Counted from the stretch's first letter, positions 1 through 13,574 are shown. The stretch is DNA of 64,000 nt from Niallia circulans (GCF_003726095.1 NZ_CP026031.1:682001-746000); one strand, 5' to 3'. Numbers and translations are program-made. The notes: generated by a model not told the origin, from the sequence alone.

Positions 1-700
1 GAAGGCGAACGGTGTAAATGGAATACCAAGTGTTTGTGAATCAGTCCAAATTGCAAGAGATGTTCTTTTAGCAGAAGCAACAGGCTGTCATTATCATGTT
101 TGCCATATCAGTACAAAAGAATCTGTACGTGTTGTAAGAGATGCGAAAAAAGCTGGAATAAGAGTGACTGCAGAGGTATCACCACACCACTTACTATTAG
201 CAGATACAGATATTCCTTCCCTTGACACGAATTATAAAATGAATCCTCCTTTAAGAGGAACAGAGGATCGTGCTGCTCTAATCGAAGGGCTGCTAGATGG
301 AACAATTGATTTTATTGCAACAGATCATGCACCACATACAGCAGAAGAAAAGGCACAGTCGATGCAGCTTGCACCATTTGGAATTGTTGGTTTAGAAACA
401 GCATTTCCGCTCCTTTATACGAACTTTGTAAAAACAGGGGTCATGACGCTGCAACAGTTAATGGATTATCTAACGGTAAAACCAGCTCAAAGCTTTAAAT
501 TGGATACGGGAACATTAGAAACAGGAAAGAAAGCGGATATCGTAATACTTGATTTAGAAGAGAAAAATAAAATTGATCCTGAAACATTTTTATCAAAAGG
601 AAGAAATACCCCATTTGCTGGTTGGGAATGTCAAGGTTGGCCAGTTACAACAATTGTTAGTGGAAAGATTGCTTGGAGAAAGGAAAGTGTACACGCATGA
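1..700 (+). CDS. pyrC: Dihydroorotase, 3' part (5' end outside window)
   Basis: Third step of de novo pyrimidine synthesis: reversible cyclisation of carbamoyl-aspartate to dihydroorotate in the cytosol. The reading frame is open from base 2, so the start lies upstream of the window. Seen in the sequence: the [15 protein letters not shown] stretch, CHYHVCHIS (metal-binding His region), [11 protein letters not shown], and [10 protein letters not shown] carrying the catalytic/metal Asp, followed by the usual C-terminal [11 protein letters not shown] segment of amidohydrolases. The gene ends in TGA overlapping the carA start (ATGA). It is the first visible gene of the pyr operon. The 5' control region (PyrR sites) is not in the window. 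Confidence 0.97.
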   Translation, partial: KANGVNGIPSVCESVQIARDVLLAEATGCHYHVCHISTKESVRVVRDAKKAGIRVTAEVSPHHLLLADTDIPSLDTNYKMNPPLRGTEDRAALIEGLLDGTIDFIATDHAPHTAEEKAQSMQLAPFGIVGLETAFPLLYTNFVKTGVMTLQQLMDYLTVKPAQSFKLDTGTLETGKKADIVILDLEEKNKIDPETFLSKGRNTPFAGWECQGWPVTTIVSGKIAWRKESVHA

Positions 701-1794
701 AAAAACAACTAATTCTTGAAGATGGCACAGTATTTATCGGGAAAGGCTTCGGTGCCGATACAGAAAAATTTGGTGAAATAGTATTTAACACAGGTATGAC
801 AGGCTATCAGGAAATTCTATCCGATCCATCCTACTGTGGACAAATTGTCACACTTACGTATCCTTTAGTGGGGAATTATGGCATCAATAGAGATGATTTT
901 GAATCGATAACGCCTGCTATCCATGGATTTATTGTCAAAGAAGTGTGTGATTTCCCTTCAAACTGGCGAAATGAACTATCATTAGACGAATATTTTAAAC
1001 AAAAGAAAATTCCCGGAATTGCAGGAATAGATACGAGAAAATTAACCCGTATTATCCGTCAATATGGAACGTTAAAAGGCGCCATTTGCAGCATCGAAGA
1101 AAATGCGGAAGAAGTAATTGCAAAATTAAAAGGTATTACATTAAGTGCAGAACAAGTAAAGCAAGTTTCAACAAAGAAACCTTATCCAAGCCCTGGCCGT
1201 GGAAGCCGCGTAGTGTTAGTAGACTATGGCATGAAGCATGGTATTTTACGAGAATTAAATAAACGAGATTGTGATGTAATCGTTGTTCCTTATAACACTA
1301 CAGCAGAAGACATTCTAAATTTAAGTCCAGATGGTGTGATGTTATCTAACGGACCTGGGGATCCAAAGGATGTACCGGAGTCCATTGAAGCAATTAAAGG
1401 AATTATTGGGAAAGTACCGTTGTTTGGAATCTGTCTAGGTCATCAATTGTTCGCACTTGCAAGTGGGGCAAACACGGAGAAAATGAAGTTTGGTCATAGA
1501 GGATCAAACCACCCAGTGAAGGATTTATTAACAGGGAAGGTTTCGCTGACATCGCAAAACCATGGCTATACAGTAGAGGAAGAATCTATTAAATATACAA
1601 ACTTAGAAATAACACATATTGCTTTAAATGATGGAACAATTGAAGGCCTACAGCATAAAGAATATCCAGCATTTACCGTACAATATCATCCAGAAGCTTC
1701 ACCTGGACCAGAGGATGCCAACTATTTATTCGATCGTTTTATGGAAATGATACAATCTCACAAACAGGAAGGTGCCGCATATGTCAAAGCTTAA
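697..1794 (+). CDS. carA: Carbamoyl-phosphate synthase, small (glutaminase) subunit, pyrimidine-type
   Basis: Hydrolyses glutamine and passes ammonia to the large subunit CarB. The N-terminal CPSase_sm domain carries the [14 protein letters not shown] motif. The C-terminal class I glutamine amidotransferase domain has the triad Cys246 (GICLGHQ), His331 and Glu333 ([10 protein letters not shown]). The ATG at 697 is chosen because it overlaps the pyrC stop as ATGA, lies after a GGAAAG ribosome binding site, and gives the family N terminus [10 protein letters not shown]; an in-frame upstream start at 673 would lie deep inside pyrC. The 365-aa length is normal. In B. subtilis this paralogue is called pyrAA. 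Confidence 0.97.
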   Translation: MKKQLILEDGTVFIGKGFGADTEKFGEIVFNTGMTGYQEILSDPSYCGQIVTLTYPLVGNYGINRDDFESITPAIHGFIVKEVCDFPSNWRNELSLDEYFKQKKIPGIAGIDTRKLTRIIRQYGTLKGAICSIEENAEEVIAKLKGITLSAEQVKQVSTKKPYPSPGRGSRVVLVDYGMKHGILRELNKRDCDVIVVPYNTTAEDILNLSPDGVMLSNGPGDPKDVPESIEAIKGIIGKVPLFGICLGHQLFALASGANTEKMKFGHRGSNHPVKDLLTGKVSLTSQNHGYTVEEESIKYTNLEITHIALNDGTIEGLQHKEYPAFTVQYHPEASPGPEDANYLFDRFMEMIQSHKQEGAAYVKA

Positions 1795-4700
1795 AAGTAT
1801 TAAAAGTATATTAGTAATCGGATCAGGACCAATCATCATTGGGCAGGCAGCAGAATTTGACTATGCAGGAGCGCAAGCATGTATCGCTTTAAAGGAAGAA
1901 GGCTATCGTGTTATTCTAGTAAACTCCAACCCTGCGACCATTATGACAGATACAGAAATGGCAGATAAAGTGTATATAGAACCATTAACACTTGAATTTG
2001 TCAGCAGAATTATCCGCAAAGAGCGACCAGATGCTATTCTCCCAACATTAGGAGGGCAAACTGGCTTGAACCTTGCTGTTGAGCTTTCCGATGCTGGTGT
2101 GTTGAAGGAATGTGGAGTTGAAGTACTTGGAACAAAGCTATCTGCCATTCAGCAAGCAGAAGATAGAGACCTTTTCCGTAATTTGATGAATGAATTAGGT
2201 GAACCTGTACCAGCTAGTGATATTATCCACAATATGGAGGAAGCAAAAGCTTTTGTGGAGAAAATTGGTTATCCGGTTATCGTCCGACCTGCTTTTACAC
2301 TAGGAGGAACTGGTGGAGGGATTTGCCATAATGATGAAGAATTAGAAGAGATCGTAACAAGCGGCTTGAAAAATAGCCCAGTTACACAATGTTTATTAGA
2401 AAAAAGCATCGCGGGCTTTAAAGAAATTGAATACGAAGTAATGCGTGATAGCAATGATAACGCGATTGTAGTATGTAACATGGAAAATATCGATCCAGTT
2501 GGGATTCATACAGGTGACAGTATTGTCGTGGCACCAAGCCAAACATTAAGCGACCGTGAATATCAATTACTAAGAAATACATCTTTAAAAATTATCCGTG
2601 CCTTAAAAATCGAAGGTGGCTGTAACGTACAGCTTGCCTTAGATCCAGATAGCTTTCAATACTATATTATCGAAGTAAACCCAAGAGTAAGTCGTTCATC
2701 TGCCCTTGCTAGTAAAGCAACTGGCTATCCAATTGCAAAGCTGGCGGCAAAAATTGCAGTAGGCTTAACATTGGATGAGATGATGAATCCTGTCACTGGA
2801 AAAACTTATGCAAGCTTTGAGCCAGCCCTTGATTATGTTGTAAGTAAAATCCCACGCTTTCCTTTCGATAAGTTTGAATCAGCAAAGCGTAATTTAGGGA
2901 CCCAAATGAAAGCAACTGGGGAAGTAATGGCAATTGGCCGTACTTTTGAAGAATCTTTACTAAAAGCGATCCGCTCTCTAGAAGCAAAAGTATATCATTT
3001 CTCTCTAAATGCAGCAGATGAAACAAGTGATGAATTACTCGAGAAACGAATAAGAGTTGCCGGTGACGAAAGATTGTTTTATATAGCAGAGGCACTTAAT
3101 CGGGGCATAAGCATAGAAACCATTCATGAGTGGAGTAAAATTGATCTCTTCTTCCTTTTCAAACTGGAAGGCATTATTAAGTTTGAGAAAGAGTTAGTTA
3201 ACCATCCATTTGATGAGGAGTATGTAAAAGAAGCAAAAGAAAAAGGATTCGCTGATATTCAGCTTGCAAAGCTTTGGAACACAACAGAACTTGAAATATA
3301 TAACTGGAGAAAAAAGAAAGGCATTGTACCTGTCTATAAAATGGTTGATACATGTGCTGCTGAATTTGAATCAGAAACACCATACTACTATGGAACATAT
3401 GAAGAGGAAAATGAATCCATTGTCACAGATAAGAAGAGCATTGTTGTCCTTGGTTCGGGTCCAATTCGTATCGGTCAAGGAATTGAGTTTGACTATGCAA
3501 CGGTTCATTCTGTTTGGGCAATCAAGGAAGCAGGCTATGAAGCAATAATCATCAACAACAATCCAGAGACTGTTTCAACAGACTTTAGTATTTCAGATAA
3601 ACTTTACTTTGAGCCACTTACAATTGAAGATGTCATGCATATCATTGATTTAGAAAAGCCAGAGGGAGTAGTGGTTCAGTTTGGCGGACAGACAGCCATC
3701 AACTTAGCTGGTCCATTAGCAGAGCGTGGCATCAAAATTTTAGGAACATCTCTTGAAGATTTAGATCGTGCGGAGGACCGTGATAAGTTTGAACAAAGTC
3801 TTCAAGCCTTGGGTATACCACAGCCAGACGGAAAAACAGCGTTAACAGTTGAAGAAGCAATTGTCGTTGCACAATCAATTGGCTACCCTGTACTAGTAAG
3901 ACCATCTTATGTATTAGGTGGAAGAGCAATGCAGATTGTTTATAAAGAAGAAGAGCTGGTTCCTTATATGGAGAATGCAGTTAAAGCAAGTCCGGGACAG
4001 CCAATCTTAATTGATCGATATTTAACAGGGAAAGAAATTGAAGTGGATGCAATCTGTGATGGCACTGATGTAGTAATTCCAGGAATTATGGAGCATATTG
4101 AGCGAGCGGGAGTACACTCAGGCGATTCGATCGCAGTCTATCCGCCACAAAGCTTATCTGCAGAAATCAAGCAAACATTAGTAGATTATACAACAAGGCT
4201 GGCAAAAGGGTTAAAAATCGTTGGTTTGCTGAATATCCAGTATGTTGTATCCAAAGGCGAAGTTTTTGTACTAGAAGTAAATCCTCGCTCTAGTAGAACA
4301 GTACCTTTCTTAAGTAAAATTACGAATGTGCCAATGGCGAAAATAGCTACTAAAGTTATTTTGGGTACTTCCTTAAAAGAACAAGGCTATCAATCCGGCT
4401 TAGTAGTAGAGAAGTCTGGTGTTTATGTGAAAGTTCCAGTATTCTCTTTTGCAAAATTACGAAGAGTAGATATTACCTTAGGTCCTGAGATGAAGTCAAC
4501 AGGAGAAGTAATGGGGAAAGACATCACTCTTGAAAAGGCTCTTTATAAAGGGTTAATTGCTTCAGGAATGAAGATTAAAACATTCGGAACTGTTCTGATG
4601 ACAATTGGCGATAAAGATAAGGAAGAGGCTTTACAGCTTGCAAAAAGATTTACGAATATCGGCTATAGCTTAATGGCAACAAGTGGAACAGCAGCTTTCC

Positions 4701-4989
4701 TTGAAAGCAATGACATTCCAGTAAAAGTGGTTGGCAAAATCGGTGGAGAAGGCCATACATTAATTGATGTCATCCGCAATGGAGAAGCACAATTTGTCAT
4801 TAATACCTTCTCCAAAGGCAGTCAGCCAGCAAGAGATGGGTTCCGTATCAGACGTGAATCTGTCGAAAATGGGATTCCGTGTTTAACTTCTTTAGACACA
4901 GCAGAGGCGATCCTGCGAGTAGTTGAATCCATGACGTTCTCTACAGAGGCAATGGAGCCAAGCAAAAAGCAATCGGAGGCAGTGTTAAT

Positions 4990-4993
<4 letters not shown>
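1781..4993 (+). CDS. carB: Carbamoyl-phosphate synthase, large subunit
   Basis: Makes carbamoyl phosphate from bicarbonate, ammonia and two ATP. The 1070 residues show the internal duplication typical of the family: two ATP-grasp halves, each opening with a related motif ([17 protein letters not shown] near the N terminus, [20 protein letters not shown] near residue 555). The C-terminal MGS-like allosteric domain includes [18 protein letters not shown] 1781 is preferred over an in-frame GTG at 1772 because AGGAAGGTG is well spaced before it. It overlaps carA by 14 nt and pyrK by ATGA. Feedback by UMP through the C-terminal domain is family knowledge, not visible here. Confidence 0.98.
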
Positions 4994-7390
<2,397 letters not shown>

Positions 7391-7394
<4 letters not shown>

Positions 7395-8011
7395 AACATG
7401 AAATTGCTGAACAATTACTAGAGATTAAAGCTGTTTTTTTACAGCCAAATGATCCATTTACTTGGTCTTCAGGATTAAAATCTCCAATCTATTGCGATAA
7501 TCGCTTAACTTTGTCTTATCCTAAGGTGCGTAAAAATATTGCGACAGGGTTAGCTGATTTAATTAAAGAAAATTTCCCCGAAACAGAAGTAGTGGCTGGA
7601 ACAGCGACAGCAGGTATTCCTCATGCTGCTTGGGTAAGTGATATTTTAGATTTACCAATGGCATACGTCCGCTCAAAAGCAAAAGCGCATGGAAAAGGAA
7701 ATCAGATTGAAGGAAAAGTGGAAAAGGGCCAAAAAGTAGTCGTCGTCGAGGATTTAATTTCTACTGGGGGGAGTGTCATCACAGCTGTTAATAGTTTACG
7801 AGAAGCAGGTTGTGAGGTTCTTGGTGTCGTTGCGATTTTTACATATGAATTACCAAAGGGCAAAGAACTCCTTGGGGACGCTGAGATTACAGCCTACTCA
7901 TTAACAGACTATTCGAGCTTATTAGATGTAGCACAGAAACAAGGCTATATTCAAGAAGGAGATTTGGCAAGCTTAAATGCTTGGAAGGAAAGTCCGGAGA
8001 ATTGGGGATAG
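7391..8011 (+). CDS. pyrE: Orotate phosphoribosyltransferase
   Basis: Adds phosphoribose from PRPP to orotate to give OMP. The 206-aa type I PRTase fold is supported by [16 protein letters not shown], the catalytic loop [12 protein letters not shown], and the PRPP-binding [17 protein letters not shown] 7391 is preferred over an in-frame upstream GTG at 7373: it sits in an ATGA overlap with pyrF, has GGGAGGG upstream, and gives the family start [10 protein letters not shown]. It is the last gene of the pyr operon and is followed directly by a strong terminator. Confidence 0.97.
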
Positions 8012-8022
8012 ATTAAGGAGTG

Positions 8023-8053
8023 AACAGCACTTTTATGTAAAGTGCTGTTTTTT
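8023..8053 (+). terminator. Rho-independent terminator of the pyr operon
   Basis: A perfect 11-bp stem (AACAGCACTTT / AAAGTGCTGTT) with a 5-nt loop is followed by a T run. It starts 12 nt after the pyrE stop codon. Confidence 0.93.
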
Positions 8054-8098
8054 AGTTTGAGTAAAAAAGTTTGTTATTGTTTGGGATTTGGTGAGAAG

Positions 8099-8530
8099 AA
8101 TTGTTCATAAGAGGGATGAAAATGGAAGGGTGAAGGGGGGTTGGCGAAAAGTAGCGTTTATAGGGATGGTGAACGCCAAAATGGATGCAGGAAGTAAGAA
8201 AAATGGTGTTCATAGAAGGGATGAACGCCAAAATTGGAGTGAGATGGAGGAGAAGTGGTGTTCAAAAAAAGGATGAAAACCAAAATTGGAGCGAGATGGA
8301 GGAGAAGTGGTGTTCATAAAAAGGATGAAAACCATAATTGGAGCGAGATGGAGGAGAAGTGGTGTTCATAAAAAGGATGAAAACCATAATTGGAGTGAGA
8401 TGGAGGAGAAGTGGTGTTCATAGAAGGGATGAACGCCAAAATTAGTGCAAGAGGAAGAACAATGGTGTTCATAAAAGGTATGAAAACCAAAATTAGTGAG
8501 GGAAGTAAAAAAATTGGTTTTCAGACGGAT
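8099..8530. repeat. Array of about eight 52-bp tandem units with internal hairpins
   Basis: Units begin near 8099, 8152, 8204, 8256, 8308, 8360, 8412 and 8463, with a decayed ninth near 8514, giving a 51-53 bp period. The central units (8256-8463) are nearly identical; the outer ones have drifted. Each contains GGTGTTCAT, a 6-7 nt spacer with AAGG, and ATGAACGCC or ATGAAAACC, so each unit can fold into an imperfect 9-bp hairpin, followed by a purine-rich GGAGYGAGATGGAGGAGAAG tract. The intervening DNA is identical between copies, so this is not a CRISPR array. It lies between two convergent terminators and shows no credible gene; reading frames through it merely translate the repeat. Confidence 0.9.
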
Positions 8531-8560
8531 TTACCATAAGCTCCATGCATAATTAAACAA

Positions 8561-8590
8561 AAACGAGAGGCAGCTAAAGACCTCTCGTTT
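8561..8590 (-). terminator. Terminator of rqcH
   Basis: A perfect 10-bp stem (AAACGAGAGG / CCTCTCGTTT) with a 10-nt loop lies immediately downstream of the minus-strand rqcH stop. On the minus strand it is followed by a T-rich tract. Confidence 0.9.
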
Positions 8591-8598
8591 CAAACTAT

Positions 8599-10310
8599 TT
8601 AGCTTTTTTTCAAGCGAATAACCGTTTCTTCATCTGGAGTAACATAAACAGTTTGCTGATTATCATATATGACAAAGCCTGGCTTTGCGCCACTTGGCTT
8701 TTTCACATGACGTACTAATGTGAAGTCAACGGGAACAGAGCTAGATTGGCGTGCTTTACTGAAATAAGCTGCTAATATTGCTGCTTGCATGATTGTTTCC
8801 TCGGAAGGCTCTTTGCTGCGAATGACAACATGGGATCCAGGAATATCCTTTGTATGCAGCCAAATTTCATCTCTAGCTGCAACTTTATTTGTTAAGTAAT
8901 CATTTTGTTTATTATTCTTTCCGACGATAATTTCTGTGCCATCGGACGAAACATAGTAGTCTAAGACAGGCTTTATATTTTGCGGCTTTTTATTTTGCTT
9001 TTTCTGTCTTTCTCTAAGGTAACCTTCTTCCACTAACTCTTCGCGAATTTCTTGAATATCCTTCGGAGAGGCAGCAAGAATTTGCTGATATAGTGTTTCA
9101 AAGTATCCATATTCTTGGTCTGCTAGTTTAATTTGTTCCTTAATAATATCAATCGAATTTTTTGCTTTTTGATATTTTGTAAAATATTTTTGCGCATTTT
9201 CAGAAGGCGACAGTCTTGGACTAAGCGGAATCTTAACGGTTTTACTCTCTTCATCATAATAATTGATTACTTCTACTTCTGACAGGCCTTTTTTAACCGC
9301 ATAAAGGTTTGCTGTCAAAAGTTCACCAAGTAATTGATATTGTTCTGCATTTTCAGCTTCCGACAAAGAACGTTCTAGTTTTTTATTTTCTTTTTATTTT
9401 TATCACGTTCATTTACAATAAACCGTTCTAAATCATTGCTTTGCTGTTTCACACGGTCTCGTTCTGCTTTTCCGAAATAATAGCGATCGAGCATTTTACT
9501 TAATGTAGGAAAGGACTTCACGTTTCCTTTGACATGCTCCATTGATAGGCAGTAAAAATATTCTTTCTCTGGAGTATCCATAATAGAAGGAGCATAATTG
9601 CCATTTTTTATTGGCTCCATTACCATAAGAAAAGCTTTTGGCAAAGTTTCACGGTTGGCAAGACCTGCCTGATAGACCATTTCTTTAGCAACTAGTGGAG
9701 ATAATCCGGCAAATTGCTGGACCAGCTGTTTGTCCAATTTTCCGCTATTAAAATCAATAGCTCTTAGAATATCTTCTTCTGTTGCAGTATAAGGATCTTG
9801 TTTTTCTTGTTTTGGCGGTGCTAAATACTCATAACCAGGAAGAATAGCTCTATGACTATTAACAGCATACGAAATATGCTTAATGCTATCTAGAATAGTA
9901 TTTTTATCGCGGTCAACCAAAATGATATTGCTGTGTCTCCCCATTATCTCGATCATTAGTTTTTTATAGGAAGTATCGCCAATTTCATTTCTTCCCCTAA
10001 TTTCTAAAACAATGATTCGTTCATTGTCTATTTGATAAATGTCTTCTATAAAATAACCTTCTAAATGCTTGCGGAGAAGCATGCAGAACATTGGTGGTTC
10101 TTTAGGATTTTCATAATTTTCTTCCGTAATTTGAATGCGGGCATAGCTAGGATGAGCAGATAATAGCAATTTTTGATTTTTTCCATTAGCTCGAATGGAT
10201 AAAATAATTTCATTGGTAAAAGGCTGTTGAACTTTATTAATTCGGCCTCCTAGTAAAAGCTCTTTTAATTCAAGAGACATTGCGCGTGTAAATAAACCAT
10301 CAAATGACAT
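8599..10310 (-). pseudogene. rqcH: NFACT-family ribosome quality control factor RqcH (YloA), single-base frameshift
   Basis: RqcH binds stalled 50S-peptidyl-tRNA complexes and directs poly-alanine tailing. The N-terminal NFACT-N region (MSFDGLFTRAMSLELKELL, NQKLLLSAHPSYARIQ, PPMFCMLLRKHLEG, EIMGRHSNIILVD) and the C-terminal NFACT-R region ([38 protein letters not shown]) are both present, but in different frames. The first part ends at [11 protein letters not shown] followed by a stop. One extra A in the A-run at about 9377-9383 (+ strand T run) would read ...[18 protein letters not shown] and join both parts at the expected length of about 570 residues. The break falls in the coiled-coil region. 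Start at MSFDG (10310) because GAGGT lies 8-9 nt before it. Confidence 0.9.
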
Positions 10311-10325
10311 AACTAACGACCTCAT

Positions 10326-10688
10326 TTATAATAATTTCCCTCTTTACTCTATCTTTATTGGGGAAGAAATACAAGGATTTGGGTTGAAAATGCTTGTGAT
10401 TTTGCTATAGATGCAAGAATAACGAGAAGTGGAGGCAGCCTTCGATAAGTTTTAATTTGTAAAAAATAGATGAGATCTAGGCATATGGTATTTTTTCTCA
10501 TAATAAATAGGAATTAAATCTCTATCCTTAGCATTTTTTCGGCCAAGCTTGAATATGATTCTCTTAGAGTGGTGTTGGGACAACTATGTATGTTAGTAAG
10601 TTGCTAACTTTTGTTCAAAACAGCTACGAATTTCTTCGCTGCTACTATAGCGAACGGTGAATGAAAAAGGGGGAAGTGAGATGGCCGG
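10326..10688. other. Intergenic region between divergent rqcH and the Ca2+ ATPase
   Basis: No gene is visible. AAGTTGCTAACTT (near 10600) forms a small inverted repeat. The known conserved core of the yybP-ykoY (Mn2+) riboswitch, which precedes some P-type ATPase genes, was looked for and not found. Just before the ATPase, GGGGG at 10669-10673 precedes a three-codon open frame, ATG-GCC-GGA-TGA (10681-10692), whose stop overlaps the ATPase ATG. Confidence 0.5.
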
Positions 10689-13367
10689 ATGAACTATCAT
10701 GAAATGAACGAAAAAGAAGTAGAACAAACATTGAATACTGATTTTTCGGCTGGGTTATCAGATGAAGAAGCGGAAAAGCGACGAAAGAACTTTGGATACA
10801 ATGAATTAGAGGAAGGAGAAAAGCAATCACTCCTGCTTATTTTCTTCAGTCAATTTAAGGATTTTATGGTACTCGTTCTTTTAGCTGCCACGCTTATTTC
10901 AGGTTTATTAGGCGAATATATTGATGCAATTGCGATAATTGCAATCATCATTCTCAATAGTTTTCTTGGATTTTTTCAAGAGATAAGAGCAGAAAAATCA
11001 TTATCTGCATTAAAAGAATTATCACAGCCTCATGTTCAGGCACTTCGGAATGGAGAATGGGTTAGTCTATTATCGAAGGAGCTAGTTCCTGGTGATGTCA
11101 TAAAATTCGCGAGCGGGGATCGAATAGGAGCAGATGTCAGAATTATTGAATCAAGAAGCCTGGAAGTGGAGGAATCTGCGTTAACCGGAGAATCTGTGCC
11201 AGTTCCTAAAACAGTATCTGCAATCAAAAATAATAATCTAGCACTTGGTGATATGGAAAATATGGGTTTTATGGGAACAATGGTATCCCGTGGAAGTGGT
11301 GTCGGGGTTGTTATTGGGACAGGAATGAAAACAGCAATGGGGCAAATTGCTGATTTGCTGCAAAATGCAGATTCTGTTACCACCCCGCTGCAAAGACGTT
11401 TGGAGCAGCTAGGGAAAATTCTCATTGTCACAGCATTACTATTAACCGTATTAGTTGTGGTGATTGGGGTTCTTCAAGGGAATGATTTATACACAATGGT
11501 ACTAGCCGGTGTATCATTAGCGGTAGCCGCGATTCCAGAAGGGTTGCCCGCGATTGTAACGATTGCTCTATCTCTTGGTGTTCAGAAAATGATTCGCAAA
11601 AATGCTATTGTCAGAAAGCTTCCTGCTGTCGAAACTCTTGGCTGTGCTTCAGTCATTTGTTCTGATAAAACCGGAACATTAACGCAAAATAAAATGACAG
11701 TAACCAAAACTTGGATTGGCGGAAAAACATATACGGTAGATGGAACCGGATATGAGCCGCAAGGGCAATACTATGTAGGTGAACAATTAGTAAATCTAGC
11801 AAAGGATAAGGCACTACAACAGCTTTTAACCTTTGGAATGCTTTGCAACCACGCCGAGATTTTGCAAAAAGATGATGATTATGTTTTAAATGGGGATCCG
11901 ACGGAAGGCGCGATTTTAGTTGCCGGGATGAAAGCGGGATTCACTCGTGCTCAATTATTAAATCAATTTGCGATTGTCAATGAATTCCCTTTTGATTCTA
12001 CAAGAAAAATGATGAGTGTTGTGGTGAAAGATCCAACTGGACGTCAATTTGTTGTTACTAAAGGTGCACCTGATGTCTTAATTGGTCAGAGTAAATCAAT
12101 ACTTTTCGAAAATCGTTCGCAAGCTTTAGGAAATAAGGAAAAGCAAGTGGTTCAAGATGCGATCAATGGCTTAGCTTCCCAGGCGCTTCGTACCATTGCG
12201 ATTGGCTATAAGGAAATTTCACCAAATACCCTTATTATGCATGAAAGAGAAGCAGAAAAGGATTTAATTTTCATCGGTCTCCAAGGAATTATTGATCCGC
12301 CAAGGCCAGAAGTAAAACAAGCTGTAAAAGAATGTAAAGAAGCTGGTATAAAAACAGTAATGATTACAGGAGACCATGTTATTACTGCAAATGCTATTGC
12401 GAAACAGCTAGGCATTGCCAATAATCACTCTAAAGTAATGGAAGGGAAAGAGCTTTCAGATCTAAGTTTAAAAGAATTAGAGGATATCGTTGAAGATGTT
12501 GCTGTATTTGCACGAGTTTCGCCAGAGCATAAATTGAAGATTGTTCAGGCGTTTCAAAATAGAGGGCATGTAGTTGCGATGACTGGGGACGGAGTAAATG
12601 ACGCTCCAGCGATAAAGAAAGCTGATATCGGAATTGCAATGGGAATCACAGGCACGGATGTCGCAAAGGAAGCATCTTCTTTAGTATTGATGGATGATAA
12701 TTTTGCGAGTATTAAATCTGCTATTGTAGAAGGAAGAAATATTTATGAAAACATTCGTAAATTTATCCGCTATTTACTTGCTTCAAATGTTGGGGAAATA
12801 CTGGTGATGTTATTTGCGATGCTATTAGCACTTCCTTTGCCGCTTGTTCCTATTCAAATTTTATGGGTGAATTTAGTAACAGACGGTTTGCCAGCGATGG
12901 CCTTAGGCTTAGATAGACCGGAAGATAATGTTATGAAAAGAGGACCGCGTAGTCCGAATGAAGGTGTATTTTCTAGAGGATTGGGCTGGAAGGTTATCTC
13001 TCGCGGGTTCTTGATCGGTGTTTCGACTATTCTAGCCTTTATGTTTGCCTATAACAATAATCCAGAAAATCTTGAATATGCCCAAACTGTTGCTTTTATA
13101 ACATTGGTACTTGCCCAGTTAATTCATGTATTTGACTGCCGCAGTGAAAAATCCATTCTTTCAAGAAATCCATTTGGCAATATGTACTTAGTTTGGGCTG
13201 TGGTTTCTTCCTTAGTATTGGCACTTATTGTTATTTACGTGCCAGGGCTGCAAGAAATCTTCCATACACTGCCAATAGCAATGAAAGATTGGCCAATGAT
13301 CATCGGATTCGCCTCCGTACCAACTTTTTTACTCGCAGGATCATTTTTATTAAGTAAATCAAAATAA
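10689..13367 (+). CDS. P-type Ca2+-transporting ATPase (YloB type, P2A)
   Basis: Pumps Ca2+ out of the cytoplasm; orthologue of B. subtilis YloB by position and by close similarity throughout. The 892 residues show the N-terminal cation ATPase domain, the actuator loop TGES (residues 166-169), PEGLP in M4, the phosphorylation site D326KTGT, KGAPD in the nucleotide domain, TGDGVNDAP in the hinge, and about ten membrane segments with the C-terminal NLVTDGLPAMALG. The start MNYHEMN matches the family. The Shine-Dalgarno sequence is about 15 nt away and better placed for an upstream minigene at 10681, an oddity noted in the findings. Confidence 0.95.
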   Translation: MNYHEMNEKEVEQTLNTDFSAGLSDEEAEKRRKNFGYNELEEGEKQSLLLIFFSQFKDFMVLVLLAATLISGLLGEYIDAIAIIAIIILNSFLGFFQEIRAEKSLSALKELSQPHVQALRNGEWVSLLSKELVPGDVIKFASGDRIGADVRIIESRSLEVEESALTGESVPVPKTVSAIKNNNLALGDMENMGFMGTMVSRGSGVGVVIGTGMKTAMGQIADLLQNADSVTTPLQRRLEQLGKILIVTALLLTVLVVVIGVLQGNDLYTMVLAGVSLAVAAIPEGLPAIVTIALSLGVQKMIRKNAIVRKLPAVETLGCASVICSDKTGTLTQNKMTVTKTWIGGKTYTVDGTGYEPQGQYYVGEQLVNLAKDKALQQLLTFGMLCNHAEILQKDDDYVLNGDPTEGAILVAGMKAGFTRAQLLNQFAIVNEFPFDSTRKMMSVVVKDPTGRQFVVTKGAPDVLIGQSKSILFENRSQALGNKEKQVVQDAINGLASQALRTIAIGYKEISPNTLIMHEREAEKDLIFIGLQGIIDPPRPEVKQAVKECKEAGIKTVMITGDHVITANAIAKQLGIANNHSKVMEGKELSDLSLKELEDIVEDVAVFARVSPEHKLKIVQAFQNRGHVVAMTGDGVNDAPAIKKADIGIAMGITGTDVAKEASSLVLMDDNFASIKSAIVEGRNIYENIRKFIRYLLASNVGEILVMLFAMLLALPLPLVPIQILWVNLVTDGLPAMALGLDRPEDNVMKRGPRSPNEGVFSRGLGWKVISRGFLIGVSTILAFMFAYNNNPENLEYAQTVAFITLVLAQLIHVFDCRSEKSILSRNPFGNMYLVWAVVSSLVLALIVIYVPGLQEIFHTLPIAMKDWPMIIGFASVPTFLLAGSFLLSKSK

Positions 13368-13382
13368 AATATGTTATAATCC

Positions 13383-13421
13383 AAAAGGTAGTAGAGATCA
13401 CTCTATTACCTTTTATTTATT
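13383..13421 (+). terminator. Terminator of the Ca2+ ATPase gene
   Basis: A 13-bp stem (AAAAGGTAGTAGA / TCTATTACCTTTT, one G-T pair) around a 6-nt loop, followed by TTATTTATTT, starts 15 nt after the stop codon. Confidence 0.88.
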
Positions 13422-13574
13422 TGATGCTGTTTTTAATGCTGATTTCTAAAAGGTTAGTAACTATATAATGTATAATGAGAAATGATCGAGTAATAAAGCA
13501 GCGATTAAACTTTGTGGAAAAAGCACAAGCAACATTAATTCGCACATTTTTTAGAAAACGGATGTGTCAGTATA

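Noticed and set aside
8088..8276. Open frame of 62 codons through the tandem repeats
   Set aside because: It is only a translation of the 52-bp repeat, with no ribosome binding site logic and no protein-like composition.
8099..8530. CRISPR array
   Set aside because: The whole unit, including what would be spacers, is repeated; period 52 bp with no unique spacers and no cas genes nearby.
10326..10688. yybP-ykoY manganese riboswitch upstream of the P-type ATPase
   Set aside because: The conserved sequence core and helices were not found in the leader.
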